This document shows positions 20,941 through 31,615 of a stretch of 64,000 nucleotides of DNA, piece by piece (position 1 is the stretch's first letter; each line of letters begins with the position of its first letter). Source of the DNA: Undaria pinnatifida (Eukaryota > Sar > Phaeophyceae > Laminariales > Alariaceae); assembly GCA_012845835.1 (NCBI GenBank), contig JABAKD010000006.1, forward strand, positions 9,150,705 through 9,214,704, read 5' to 3'. The notes under the pieces are model-generated. The model was not told the origin of the DNA and did no database searches. It worked only from the letters and a program-made list of their open reading frames with translations. Both the position numbers and the translations under genes were made by a program.

Positions 20941-21693
20941 ATACCCTACACGGAAGAATTGGGAGAGAAGTATGGTGTGGAATGGGGCAACGCAATTCCG
21001 ATTCCTACAACTTGGAGGCTTTGGGATTTTGATGTTGACGAGCCAAATGTTCTGTTTCCTTTTCGAGAGTTGATCGGTGCGCTTTTGTGGATTGCGTTGT
21101 TGACCAGGCCGGATATCGCGAATTCAGTGAGGGCAGTAGCAAGGTATTGCAGTGCGCCGAAGCTGATCCACTGGAAAGCGGCACAAAGTATACTAGGATA
21201 TGCAATGAGGACGAGTCCTTTTGGGATTTCCTTTCAGAAGGGGACGTTGACGGGGATTAGTTTGATTTCGTTCGCAGATGCCGACTATGATTCGCGCAGT
21301 ACGGACAGGAGAAGCGTGTCCGGAGGGGTAGTGATGTGTGCGGGGGGGCCTGTTTCGTGGTACTCCAAGACGCAGAAGCGTGTGACTCTCTCGACTACTC
21401 AGGCGGAGTATGTTGCTATGTCGGACATGGGGAAGGAGATTTTATTTTTGAGGCAGGTTTGGTGTTTTATGTTGCCGAAGGCAAGGTTGCCGTGTATTGC
21501 CATGTATGAGGATAACGAGGGTGCCATCCAAATCGCAAAGAACCCGATTTCGAACTCGAACTCGAAGCACATTGACGTGAGGCATCACTTTTTGAGGGAA
21601 CTGGTAGAAAGGAAGGAGGTCGAAATTATCCACGTAGCGTCGCAGTACCAGCATGCTGACTTCCTCACCAAGGCATTACCTGAGGGAGTTTGA
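20941..21693 (+). pseudogene. RNase H region, element 1
   Basis: Copia RNase H in the next forward phase. It has the connection segment LWIALLTRPDIANSV, then ISFADADYDS, TDRRSVSGG, TLSTTQAEYVAMSD, EILFLRQ, YEDNEGAIQIA, KHIDVRHHFLRE and the C-terminal DFLTKALPEGV. It ends at TGA 21,691-21,693. The phase relative to RT changes by +1 near CAACATACCCTACACGG (about 20,938-20,953). Element 2 shows the same length there. RNase H degrades the RNA strand of the RNA-DNA hybrid. Confidence 0.92.
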
Positions 21694-22026
21694 ATTTCAC
21701 CGGGGGATAGTGATGAATTTGACGTGATTTCTCTCTCGGATAGTGTTTGATTTTCTGACTTTCTATTTCTTACATGTTTCTTTGTTTTGTTTTCTGATGT
21801 ATCTTTATGAGGGTTCAAGGATTTGCATTCAAATTGATCGATGAAAATACTGAATAGTATTTGAGTTTTAATGGTCATGGATGTGATGAGAACGGATTTG
21901 AATGTTTTTGCAAATGCAACATTTTTTTGTTGTCTGGACATGAGTAAAGAAAAACTCTGCAGTATTTTGGTATCTGGGAATGTACGTTTTAAAAGGATAG
22001 TCTGGATAAATCATGGCAATGTTGCG

Positions 22027-22037
22027 AGTAGGGGGGC
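22027..22037 (+). promoter_or_regulatory. Polypurine tract, element 1
   Basis: AGTAGGGGGGC lies immediately before the 3' LTR. It is the expected position for the plus-strand primer, and element 2 has the same sequence before its 3' LTR. Confidence 0.8.
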
Positions 22038-22542
22038 TGTTGGACGTACTCACTCCATTGTCAGATTGCAAACGAGAATCCGTCGAAAAGATGGATCGGA
22101 GAATTTTGGGGGTTTCGTATATGTGTGGGATGGATCTCCACAACGGGATTTTGTGTTGTGGGTTTTTATGTGCCCGAATAATATCACTCCATTTTCGACT
22201 CTATATTTGCCTCTACCTTGTGTCTTCTCTGTGTCTCTTCTACGGTTACCACGCCAAGGGCTACCACGACCCATCTATATTGCAAGGGCTATCACGCCTT
22301 CACCACTGCACGGCTACCACGCCTGTGTATTTACATCCCGGCTATCACGCCACAGCACCGAGTTCCATTTCCGGGTTATCACACCTGAGCTATCACGCTT
22401 CACCACACACGTACCGGGTAAATCGGGTTATCACACCCGCCTTAGTTAGTAGTTTGTAGTTTATCGATCACCGGCTATTACGCCACCTTTCTCTTCCACC
22501 TACACCACCACCGGGGCGCCACACGTACCAACCTACTCCGCA
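22038..22542 (+). repeat. 3' LTR of copia element 1
   Basis: 505 bp from TGTTGGACGTACTC to CTACTCCGCA, followed by target duplication AGGGT (22,543-22,547). It differs from the 5' LTR at 8 positions. Confidence 0.95.
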
Positions 22543-22547
22543 AGGGT

Positions 22548-22757
22548 GACCTCCCTGTTCCACGCGGAAATAGGTGCTTTCGTGCTAGATTTTTTCTTTT
22601 TCGATATGAGTCCCCTAGGGGATGGTTATCTCCGCCGTGCCAAACGAATCGCTCAACCTGTTTCCGTCGGTGACCTACAGAGTCACTTGTGCAAGCAGTG
22701 GTGAAGACCGGGTAGAGTGAACGTTTTCGGGGGGTTGTCCCTACCGTAGCCTTGATC
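22548..22757. mobile_element. MITE-2 copy a, right part
   Basis: Resumes the MITE interrupted at 16,275: GACCTCCCTGTTCCACGCGG is the expected continuation of the MITE-2 body. The end CCTACCGTAGCCTTGATC is followed by TGTG, matching the duplication on the far left. Total MITE length without the insertion is about 296 bp. Confidence 0.85.
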
Positions 22758-22935
22758 TGTGGCGCTGGCGTACAGAACTTCCAGAAGTTTCGGGTACGAA
22801 TATGAATGTCGTACTACAGAAATTCCAGACGTTTCGAGTGCGGGCGTACGGGTATGAGCAATGCCCTACAGAAATTACAGAAGATGTTCATTGTGGGCTG
22901 ATACCCGGGGTGAATGCCGGAGGTAAACGCCCCGC
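22758..22935. repeat. Degenerate ~40-bp minisatellite (right part)
   Basis: Continuation of the array at 15,938-16,189: ACAGAACTTCCAGAAGTT, TCGGGTACGAATATGAATG, CTACAGAAATTCCAGACG, GTGCGGGCGTACGGGTATGA. These were contiguous before the MITE and then the copia element inserted. Confidence 0.6.
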
Positions 22936-22976
22936 GAATGAATGGTTTGTGCGTGCCCTACCGAACACAACGTTGG

Positions 22977-23059
22977 AAGATTTCGTCAAACTCATATTTT
23001 CAAGCTGTGTGTGATACTCCGGTCGCGCGTATTACTGGATGTATGTGTGCCTTCATCAA
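22977..23059 (+). repeat. Repeat B, part 1 (interrupted by SINE)
   Basis: CTCATATTTTCAAGCTGTGT, GATACTCCGGTCGCGCGTAT and GTGTGCCTTCATCAAGGAT match repeat B up to the point where other copies read GAGGATATAGGTCGGCGACT. The rest resumes at 23,371 after a SINE. Confidence 0.75.
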
Positions 23060-23372
23060 GGATTCTTTCTTCTTTTCTTCTTTTCTCACACTTCTACTTT
23101 CCAGCTTCTGAACAAGCCGTGGTCACAGGTGTCGTCCCTTCTCCCCCCAGGTTCTTGCCTTCAACTCTAATCGCGCATAGGGTTCAGCAATCCCACTGCT
23201 CGTCGATTTTTCATCGAGAGTTGCTAACTCACGCTCTCGCGCTTTCCGCAAGTCAATTTGTGCACAAGAAAAAGTCCCAACGATTTTATACGAGTATGCA
23301 ATCGGCGGGGCTCGAACTCACGAAACTGACCTATACCAGGCTCGAGGATAACCTGATACGCCACCGGGGCGA
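23060..23372 (-). mobile_element. SINE-1 copy S1 (tRNA-derived)
   Basis: About 310 bp on the minus strand with a tRNA-like head and an A-rich 3' tail (a pyrimidine run at 23,060-23,090 on this strand). Minus-strand box A is TGGCGTATCAGG (complement of 23,352-23,363) and box B is GAGTTCGAGCCCC (complement of 23,307-23,319), 32 bp apart as in tRNA genes. The body contains the shared blocks TTGTGCACAAGAAAAAG (plus strand), AGGGTTCAGCAATCC and GAACAAGCCGTGGTCACAGG. It is inserted inside repeat B. Confidence 0.85.
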
Positions 23373-23525
23373 TATAGGTCGGCGACTCCCCGTGGAACAA
23401 AAGTGTAGCTTGTACCAAGGGTCAATAGATGCGATGTTACAAGTAGTCAGTCTGTGCGCGGGAACTATAAAACCCGTTTTTGAGGGGGATTAAATCTGAC
23501 AGCTGTGTGTGGAAGGAATACATCA
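23373..23525 (+). repeat. Repeat B, part 2
   Basis: ATAGGTCGGCGACTCCCC, AAGTGTAGCTTGTACC, CAGTCTGTGCGCGGGAACTA, AACCCGTTTTTGAGGGGGA and CTGACAGCTGTG resume repeat B after the SINE. The element ends before the poly-G section. Confidence 0.75.
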
Positions 23526-23728
23526 ATAGAGATGTATGTCTACTCGTATTTGATACTCGTATTATTTTTTTATTGTTCCCATAGTCCACCAGGTATACTA
23601 TATAGGCGCCTAGCGGTTTCTTTCGCAGCATAAGCCACAAAAAGGGTGTACCACTGCTTGAAATTCAAGATGCTGCAAGTAACCGGAGAGAACTGCGGGT
23701 AGCGTTTCATCTAGTTTTTCTCGTCCTT

Positions 23729-23985
23729 GGTTGTTGTTGCTTGTTGTTGCTGATGATGGTGTTGTTGTTGTTATTCTCACGTGAACTCGGATTATCAAGT
23801 TCGTGATCACAGGGACAGGCTCCATTCCATGCGGAGCGGAATTCTCAAGAATATCCTACCGAGTCAAAAACACAGCTAACTAGCTGCTGCTGCTGCTGCT
23901 GTAACAAGCAAACAACAATAAAAATAGTGGTACAACTACACGCATACACACCTGGTATATATATCATAGCTGAATGAAGCAAAAA
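23729..23985 (-). mobile_element. AAC-tailed retroposon, copy b
   Basis: The GTT-rich tail (23,729-23,772; AAC on the minus strand) is followed by a diverged body: TTCTCACGTGA, TCAAGTTCGTGATCACAGG, ACAGGCTCCATTCC, GAATTCTCAAGAATATCC, AAAAACACAG and ACACCTGGTATATAT. A short CTG run sits inside the body. It is the same order as copies c and d. Confidence 0.65.
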
Positions 23986-24170
23986 AATGCGAACAAATGA
24001 AACCAGGAATCAGCCTTCGAACGAGTACGTGCGTACCAGCTGGCCACCTGCTAAATGTACGGTCAACGTCGAAAATTGATCGGCTTGGCCGCAAGAAGAA
24101 TGAAAACTGGCCAATAAACCACAGAATATCACACCAAATATATTGAAATACCAGGTGTATACGTCGTACG

Positions 24171-24420
24171 TCAGTCGTTCTACGATAGCTTCTCCAACTT
24201 TTCACTATCGAAATCGCCGGTCTCAAAAACAGCTCACGGCCGTGTCTGCTATCATACGGTGTCCCTCGAGACCCCGACGTCGTCCACCGTTCGACCGTTG
24301 CACACAAGAAGTCATATGGATTCTTTTCTCAATAATACCGTCCCTTGTGTCGAGTAACCATGAAGAGTCCGTCGAATAAAATGACTGGATTTGGGGGGGG
24401 GGCTATAATAGAATCAGTCG
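24171..24420. mobile_element. MITE-4 copy b
   Basis: About 250 bp. The left end is TCAGTCGTTCTACGATAGC and the right end reverse-complements to CGACTGATTCTATTATAGCC, giving imperfect ~20-bp terminal inverted repeats followed by a C-run. The interior shares GGTGTCCC, CCCCGACGTCGTCC and GTGTCGAGTAACCATGAA with copy a. Confidence 0.75.
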
Positions 24421-24669
24421 ACGAATGATTTGCTCGAAAGGCATGGTGATGTATCATATTATCGCGTAGTTCGCATTATTGCGTAACACATACGAAGGCG
24501 GCATATTATAGAAAAATTCTGCCTGCCGACGCCCACCTCTAAGTTCACGCGATTTCGTGACCATCGAGGACAAGATGTAACGTCAATTCCTGGTTTGCTA
24601 TAAAAAAAGCGTATCGATGTTCAATGGAAAGATGGTAAATTGCCACAAGTAGGTACACCCCGGGGGTCT

Positions 24670-24870
24670 TGGCCATATTAAGGTACATCGAACACACGGG
24701 GGGCCCGGGACGTGCCCGCGCTTACCCCAAACGGCCTAAGATTCAATTCTGACCCGCTGGTAGGACACCCGCAGCCCATGCCGAGCACGCACGCCTTCCT
24801 TCTTTCATTGGCGGGCACGGCATAGGAGGAAACGGAGCCGCAACAAAAGAGGGCAAGCAACATGGTCCCC
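24670..24870 (-). repeat. Repeat H copy 1 (conserved reading frame)
   Basis: On the minus strand, ~180 bp match 32,420-32,620 on the plus strand at roughly 80% identity with no indel in the core. In one frame both read CVLGMGC then SGSE, RPFG and SA-T--RA. The rest of the frame is not recognisable and the plus copy has an upstream stop. It may be a fragment of an unrecognised element or duplicated gene. Confidence 0.5.
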
Positions 24871-24984
24871 TCTTCTGATTGAAACGTGGTGGGGTGCAAC
24901 ATGTATAGTCTACCACGTAAAATCTACTAAATAATCATCCTTTACACCCGTTTGACTGCAGTTGGTTTTCGTCCCTTTCGCCGA

Positions 24985-25501
<517 letters not shown>

Positions 25502-25589
25502 CATCCTGGTGCATACGTCTCACTACTCACGCCTGAAAACCCGACAATTATACCGCTTGCTACTCACAGAAGACTACCACCACGTGTTA

Positions 25590-26560
25590 TATATGACCTA
25601 AATCTCTTGACCCCCCCCCCCCCCCCCCCGTTTATTTTCCACCCCGATCTCAAGTGCTCAAATGCCCCACCCAATATATCATTATCCGCCAGAGTAATAA
25701 ACACTTCCACGCACCGGATATACCCTCATTATCTTTCTAGAGTCATCCATGCCGCTGCTGCAATTCTCACCCCTTCCCCGCCCCCAACGCCTCCCCCTCC
25801 TTCACCACCCGCACAATCGCCTAGACCTATCACCACGCGTATAGCAAACCCCTGCATCTATGCGACCTAAAGCCCTCCCCACCCCCCCCCCCCGACCCCC
25901 CCTCCCCCACCCCCCACCCCTCCACCACACCCCCACCCCCTAAAATAGCCCGCGCTCTACTCACTGGTTTTACTACTTACAGGATATACATGATAAACTG
26001 GTGCATTCTTTCCAAAACCGTCACATTATGCTCTTAATTAATGCATAGTTTCCACGCACAGATTGAGATGCCCCGCCCGTCTCCCCCCCCCCCCCCCCCA
26101 CCCCCTGGTGCTTTTATTCCAAAACCGTCAGATTTATCCCCTTAAAGGATTAATAGTTTTCACGCACAAATTGACCTGCCCCCCCCGTACCCCCCCCTCC
26201 CCTTCCCCCCTTCCCGCTCCTCTTTTGGTCAAAATCAAGACTCCAGGGTCTTTCGAACCTCTGCCCTCCCCTCACCGGTTATTCGACTTACAGTATTCAC
26301 TTGATAAACTGAAGCATTTCCTTCCACAGCTGTCAGATTATGTTCCCCTCAGAAACGGATATGATAGTTTCCGCGCACAGACTGCCTGACATCACCCTGT
26401 TGACCCTGATAGCTACACAGCAGTAGTTGCATGGGGAGTCGCAGATCTATATCTTTAATGAGGACACACAACCCGTAATACGCGCGATCGGAGTATCAAA
26501 CACGGCTTGCAAAGACGAATTTCGACAAAATATTCGATCTCACAGCTGGAGTGCATTTTT
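25590..26560 (-). repeat. Repeat B, long copy
   Basis: About 970 bp. It contains poly-C tracts (25,611-25,629, 25,873-25,935, 26,082-26,104), a CCGGATATACCCTCATTATC-type unit, then three CGTCAGATT/TATAGTTTCCRCGCACA units. It ends with GACCCTGATAGCTACACAG, GTAATACGCGCGATCGG, GCTTGCAAAGACGA and CACAGCTGGAGTGCA. It is colinear with the copy at 56 kb. Confidence 0.8.
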
Positions 26561-26704
26561 TTCCATATTTTTTTTAATATATTTAGCTTGTAAGAATGTC
26601 GGAACAGTCTAGTGTTTGGCGGAACGAAGAGGAAATATTGGAGAACCGGGTAGTATAGAGGAGGTGGTTCCAGGAGGATAAATAGCGGGAGAAAAAAGAA
26701 GACA

Positions 26705-27110
26705 TCAGTCGCAACAACGTGGCACAGCAGCAGCACACCAGCAGCGAGTATCGGACACAACAACCGGTAGATGTACAAGGAAGTAGCGCACACGCAACAA
26801 AGACAGCAGCAGCAGTAGCAGTAGGGTAAAGACCGGCGGCAGAGGCATAGGGATAGAAAAGCGGCACGGGGAGACACCAATCGCAATGTCGTCATACATA
26901 ACAACGTAGCACAGCAGCAGCACACCAGCAGCGGGTATCGGACACAACAACCGGTAGAGGTAGAAGGAAGTAGCGCCCACGCAAAAACGACAGCAGCAGC
27001 AGTAGCAGTAGCAGTACGGAGAAGACCGAAGGCGGCACGGGGAGACACGAATCGCAATCTCGGCCCAGCAGTGGAAACAGCAGCAGCACAGAGGAGCGGC
27101 AGCAGCAGTA
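26705..27110. repeat. ~187-bp tandem duplication (CAG-rich)
   Basis: Two units start at about 26,715 and 26,902. Each carries GCAGCAGCACACCAGCAGCG, GTATCGGACACAACAACCGG, AAGGAAGTAGCGC, GACAGCAGCAGCAGTAGCAG and GGCACGGGGAGACAC. A partial third follows. The CAG/TAG bias keeps several frames open on the minus strand, including one of 254 codons, with no recognisable protein. Confidence 0.75.
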
Positions 27111-27785
27111 GAAACCAAACTGCGAATTCGGGGGAGTTCGCATGGGACGGAAGGCCGAGGGGACCCGTGGGCAATTTGATATTTTTGTACAAATTTGTCC
27201 GTTTAGATACTCTAGGCATGTCTGTCTATTCTTATTTACCATGCACTACCTAATATGTACTGGTATATCATACCAGTAGCGTTTGGAGGGGTTGCCATGC
27301 TCGAGTATATTGATGGGCGGCAGGTCCATACTGGTCTGGAGTTGAAACAATACCGATTAAAAGAGATAGGTGATGATGTCAAAAAAAAAAAAAAAGGATG
27401 GGTTTAGGATATAAAAATACAAGTAAGTACGGTAGGAATACAAATTTTGGTATGGTATGTGCGTGGCATGGAAACGCAAGAGAGTGGTATATTTACGTTG
27501 AACGCAACAGTAACAGTTAGCTCACTGATGATGAGTTCTATGATATCGCAGCGGTGGTAGTTGGCGTCACTGTGGTATCACTACAGTCGCTACGAATACT
27601 AACCATATGCCGGCCTTGAAGTACAAATACTAGTATACTACTACCACTACTCTACTACAACTACCTACTTTTACTGCTAATTATTCTGCTTTTGCTAACA
27701 TACTATTGTTACAACCCTGAGACCACCATACCACCCCTACTACTACTGTAGTAAAGTGCGACTGCTACGGCATGGGTGAGACGAG
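27111..27785. other. Non-genic, locally simple DNA
   Basis: No gene recognised. It contains an A-run (27,381-27,395) and a TAC/ACT-rich stretch at 27,630-27,750. Confidence 0.45.
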
Positions 27786-28797
27786 TTGCAATGGGCGGGG
27801 CAGGGTCGGGGGGGCGGAGGGGAGACGGATGGGGGAAATGGAAAACGAATAAATTTATACTCCGTATATATGTGCATATACTTATACAAAAGAACAGACC
27901 AACGGCGCGGGGGGGTGGAAGGGGTGCGAGTTAAGGCAATGAGTCAGAGAAGGATGGTCGAGCAGGGTAGAGTCCATTACCAACACGTATGTCCAGTTCC
28001 GGCGTAGTAAACGGGGGCGCGCGGTGGGGATGGAGTCAGCGACAACAAACAAGCAAACAAGCAGACAATCAAAGGAGGAGGCGAGTCAAGGAGGGTACGC
28101 CGGACCGGTAGGTGGGAGCATAGCGCGGGATATAATGGGTTTGACGAGCCCCAGGTGTGGTACGTGGGGGGAGAGGGGGCGAAATGGAAGAACACAGGGA
28201 GTGTGTGGGGGGTCTATCAGACCGTTGAAATCAGGTGAGGAAGGAGCGGAGGAAGGAGGCAATGGGGTCGGTGCGGCGAGAAGGCAGCGCACGTGCAAGA
28301 GGAGAAGTGTCCGCTAACCGTGCCGTGCATAGGGAGGCGGGCGGAGAGCGCTCGAGAGAGGGAAGGGTGTACGCGAAAAACACAACAAAAGGGATGAGCG
28401 GGCAAGTGCCCGGTGGGGCTGTGCACGGAACGGGGGCAGGGGGAAGCGCATTGCGGAGGTCGAGCGCAGAGTGCGTAGAACGGGAGATGCGCACTCCAAC
28501 TGAGGGAGGAGGATGCTGTATTGGGGCTGCACACAGAACGAGCCAGGAAATGCGCAGCGGGGCCGTGCACGGAACGACGTGGGCAAGTGCGCGCGCTGGC
28601 CGCACATGAGGGGGGGGGGACTGTGTACGGGGGTCGCGAATTAGGAGGGAGAGGAAAATGTGCGGCAACGGGGCTAAACATGAAACGAGTGAAGCGTCGA
28701 GCCACGGGGCATTGACCGGGACAGGAGAGGCAACTGCTCTGCGGGAGGAGCAAGAAGGGGAAAGGAACACACGGAAAAGTGTTCGCGAAGGCGGGAG

Positions 28798-29066
28798 GAC
28801 CAAGGCTACGGTAGGGGGGGTACCCCCGTTTTCACTGGTGTGCTTGAGCCAGTCGCACGAGTGGCTCTGTACCTCACGGATGAATATGGTTTAGGCACTT
28901 CTTTTGGAGCAGCTTAGATTACCTTTGCATTCCGGATGGATTTCGTCAATATAATACATGAAGAAAATGTAAGAGCGCAAAAGAACAAAGGCGTTACTCG
29001 CGCGAGTGACCCCTAGCCACTGAAATTTAAGGCCCAAAAAGGGACCCCCCTACCGTAGCCTGGGTC
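28798..29066. mobile_element. MITE-2 copy b, TSD GGAG
   Basis: A 269-bp element with inverted ends: left GACCAAGGCTACGGTAGGGG, right end reverse-complementing to GACCCAGGCTACGGTAGGGG. GGAG flanks both sides (28,794-28,797 and 29,067-29,070). The interior GAGCCAGTCGCACGAGTGGC, CTCTGTACCTCAC and CTCGCGCGAGTGACCCC are family words. It is an intact representative of MITE-2. Confidence 0.85.
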
Positions 29067-29339
29067 GGAGGACGAAGTGCACGGAACAGGGCCGCACATG
29101 ACCAGGAAGGGGAAGCGAGTGGAAATGGTGCCGAAGGCCTGCGGGGAAAAGCACCGATCGCGAAAAGGGGGGCAAGGCGACGGAAGTCAAGCTGCGAGCT
29201 CGAAGAAATGGGTGATGGGTGGAAACGAGGCCGCGCTAGGACGTGGGTGATAGGTATCTCTGAGAGATACTTCAGCCGACAGCAATGGTAGACGAAGGTA
29301 TCCCTTAGGGATACTTAAGCCGTCGGGAAGGGATACCTT

Positions 29340-30560
29340 GGCGGTCAAGGGGAGACCGCGGGGCAGTACACGGCCAGGCGGGGTAGGGGGATACGGCAAC
29401 GGGGTCGCGCTAACAAGGGTGGGGGGGGGGTGGGGGGAGGCAACGTGGCCGTACACGACCTGGCGAGGGGGGGGGACGCAGCGACGCGGCCGCGCAAATA
29501 CGGGGGGTGGCGGGGGGGAGGCGGTAACAGGGCCGTACATGACCAAGCCGGGCGTGAACGTGGCAACGTGGGTTGGAAGGGAAGTGCGGCAACGGGTTGG
29601 TACACGACCAGGCACAGTAGATAACACGGCAACGAAGCCGCGCAATAAAGGGGCAGGGTGGGGGTGCGGCAATGGGGCCGTCCACAACCGGGATGGGGGG
29701 GGGGCGCGGCAACGGGGCCGCGCAAAAAAAGAGCCAAGGGGGGTGCGGCAATGAGATCGTTCATGGCCTGGTCGGGGGTAGGATGCGGCGACGGGGCCGC
29801 GCAAGAACGAAGGGGAGATGTGCGGCAACGGCGCTGTTCACTACCTGGTCCGGGGGCGGGGCAACGGGGCCACGCAAGAGAGGGGGAGAGGTGTGCGGGA
29901 ACGGGGCCGTACATGATTTTGTCTGCGGTGCCATGCGGCAATGGGGCCGCGCAAGAAGGGGGGAGCGGTGCGACAACGGGTACATTCACGTCCAGGCGGG
30001 TAGGGGACCGGTGACGAGGCCGCCCAAACAAAGGGGGGGTGGGGGCGCGCAACGGGCCGTACACGACCTCGTCGGCGGTGGATGCGGCAACGGGGCCGAG
30101 CAAATATGGGGGCAGATGTGCGGCAACGGGGCCGTTCACGACCTGGTCGGGAGCGCGGCAACGGGGCCACCCATAAAAGGGGGGGAGGTATGCAGCAACG
30201 GGGCCGCGCAAGAACGGGGGACAGGTGTGCGACAACGGGGTCACGCACAACCTGGCGGGGTGGGGACACGACAACGGGGCCGCGCAAACTAAGGCGGAGG
30301 GGAAGGTGCGGCAACGGGTCGGACACGACCAAGCGGGGAAAGAAACGCGGAAACGTGGCCGCGTAAACTAGGGAGGGGGTGGGGTGGGGGGGGGGCAGCG
30401 GGGCCGTACACGACCTGGTTCGGGGGGGGGGCAAGGGCAACGGGGCCGCGCAAGAAAGGCGGAGACGTGTGCGGTAGCGTGGCCGTACCAGGCAAGACAG
30501 GGGGGGAACGCGACAACGAAACCGGGCATGAGGAGGAGCGGAGAGGGGGTTGCGGCTGCT
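29340..30560 (+). repeat. Degenerate ~60-bp GC-rich minisatellite
   Basis: About 20 units or half-units of GTGCGGCAACGGGGCCG followed alternately by CGCAAGAAAGGGGG and TACACGACCTGGTCGGGGG. Units vary in length through G-run changes. Plus-strand and minus-strand frames of up to 309 codons are repeat artefacts. Confidence 0.85.
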
Positions 30561-31282
30561 GGGACGTAAAGGACCAGACGAGGGGAGAACGCGGCTAAGG
30601 GGCCCCACAGAACGGCGTACGACGAGGAAAAAAAAAGGGGGCTGAGGGGCGACGAGAGAGAACGGCTACGACGTGGAACGGGCGGAGTAAGGGGTCACGC
30701 AAAGGAAAAGGGGTTGAGTGAGCGGCAACGGGACCGCACGCGCTCGAAGAAGGTGAGCCTGCGGCAACATGGCTGAAGAGGTGGGGCGTGGAAAAGGGAC
30801 CACTTGGGAGAGAGGAGGGAAAGAGCGCAGTAATGGAGCTGCGCACAAGCTAAACAAGGCAGAACGGGAGGCGCCCTTACTGTGAAGGGGCGCTATGGAG
30901 CGCCTGGGGAAACAGGGGGAGGGTACAGATGAATATTGATCTACGGTTGGCGGTCGTAGCTGATTTGGGCAAAGATATGTAGAAAAATATAATAGTGGGG
31001 TTAGGGAAGGTGGGGTGGGCGTTGTGAAGGGTGCGGTGTCTTCTGCAGCTGAGCAAGCTGCACCTGAACGAACAGGAGAAAAGGGGGGGTGGCATGATTC
31101 AGAACACGGTTCAAGAGGGACCTAGCGGAGTTGGGGGAAGAGGTGCGGACGCAAGCGCTGAGGCTGAATCAGACGGGGAGCACGTGGCCGACGGTAATAG
31201 TGGCCGGGCCTCTATCAGTACCGGAGTTTGAAGAAGACGTGGCTGGATGTGGCGCCGCTATACATGCAAGCCGGGGGGGTGA

Positions 31283-31615
31283 GTGGAGGCCGGGGGAGGG
31301 AAAAAGGGGGCGGAGGGAGGGTACGGAAAGAGCAACCGGCGGGGTGTAGCAGGAGAACGCAAAGGTGAAGAAAGGAAGGATGGGGGGGGAAACAGGGAGT
31401 TTCACTTCTTTAAGATATGCATATCCTGTCCGTACATGGAGAAGTGGGGTGATTGCAAGTTCGAACACGGGGGCGAAAAGGGGGGGAAATATGGTGTACG
31501 TGAAGTCAAATATGGAAGACCCCTTTGGGTTTCAATGATACTGGCAGAGAGGTCAGGAGCGCCTAGCAGGCAGCAAGGGAAAGGGACGAGATGGGGGGGG
31601 GCGAGGGCAAAATAG
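31283..31615 (+). other. Open frame with CCCH-zinc-finger-like motif
   Basis: 110 codons. Most is G/K/E-rich, as expected from the purine-rich DNA, but residues 45-62 (KICISCPYMEKWGDCKFE then HG) resemble a CCCH zinc finger with the middle Cys segment missing: C-P-Y-M-x4-D-C-K-F-x-H-G. Genuine CCCH fingers have C-x7-9-C-x4-6-C-x3-H. It may be a chance resemblance, a decayed gene fragment or part of a spliced exon. I do not claim a function. Confidence 0.2.

Larger units (their letters stand above)
16276..22542 (+). mobile_element. Ty1/copia LTR retrotransposon, element 1 (PR/IN-deleted)
   Basis: A 6,267-bp element bounded by 505-bp LTRs (TG...CA) and flanked by AGGGT at 16,271-16,275 and 22,543-22,547. 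Internal order is gag, proline-rich linker, reverse transcriptase, RNase H, the copia order minus protease and integrase. Compared with element 2, two segments are missing (about 450 bp and about 1.3 kb, equivalents of 45,681-46,130 and 46,200-47,516); these contain protease and integrase. The LTRs differ by 8 substitutions and no indel, so insertion was recent. The element cannot make a complete polyprotein: stops and frame changes interrupt the RT region. It probably moved using another element's enzymes, or decayed after insertion. Confidence 0.95.

Noticed and set aside
20938-20953. Ty1-type programmed +1 frameshift site
   Set aside because: The Ty1 heptamer CTTAGGC is absent and the position (between RT and RNase H) is not where copia elements regulate Gag/Pol. 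Kept only as an open question in the findings.
23300-23372. tRNA gene
   Set aside because: Pol III boxes are present, but the acceptor and anticodon stems do not pair properly and the same head occurs with a 230-bp body in several copies. It is a SINE head.
26455-27219. 254-codon minus-strand frame, Leu/Cys-rich, membrane-like
   Set aside because: It arises from a CAG-rich 187-bp tandem duplication plus the end of repeat B. The hydrophobic look is a consequence of CTG/TGC codons.
28217-28803. 178- and 190-codon overlapping minus-strand frames
   Set aside because: Both are open over the same G-rich block in different phases, as expected from composition. No motif.
29345-30274. 309-codon minus-strand frame and several overlapping forward frames
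   Set aside because: They lie in a GC-rich minisatellite with few stops, open in several phases on both strands at once, with no domain.
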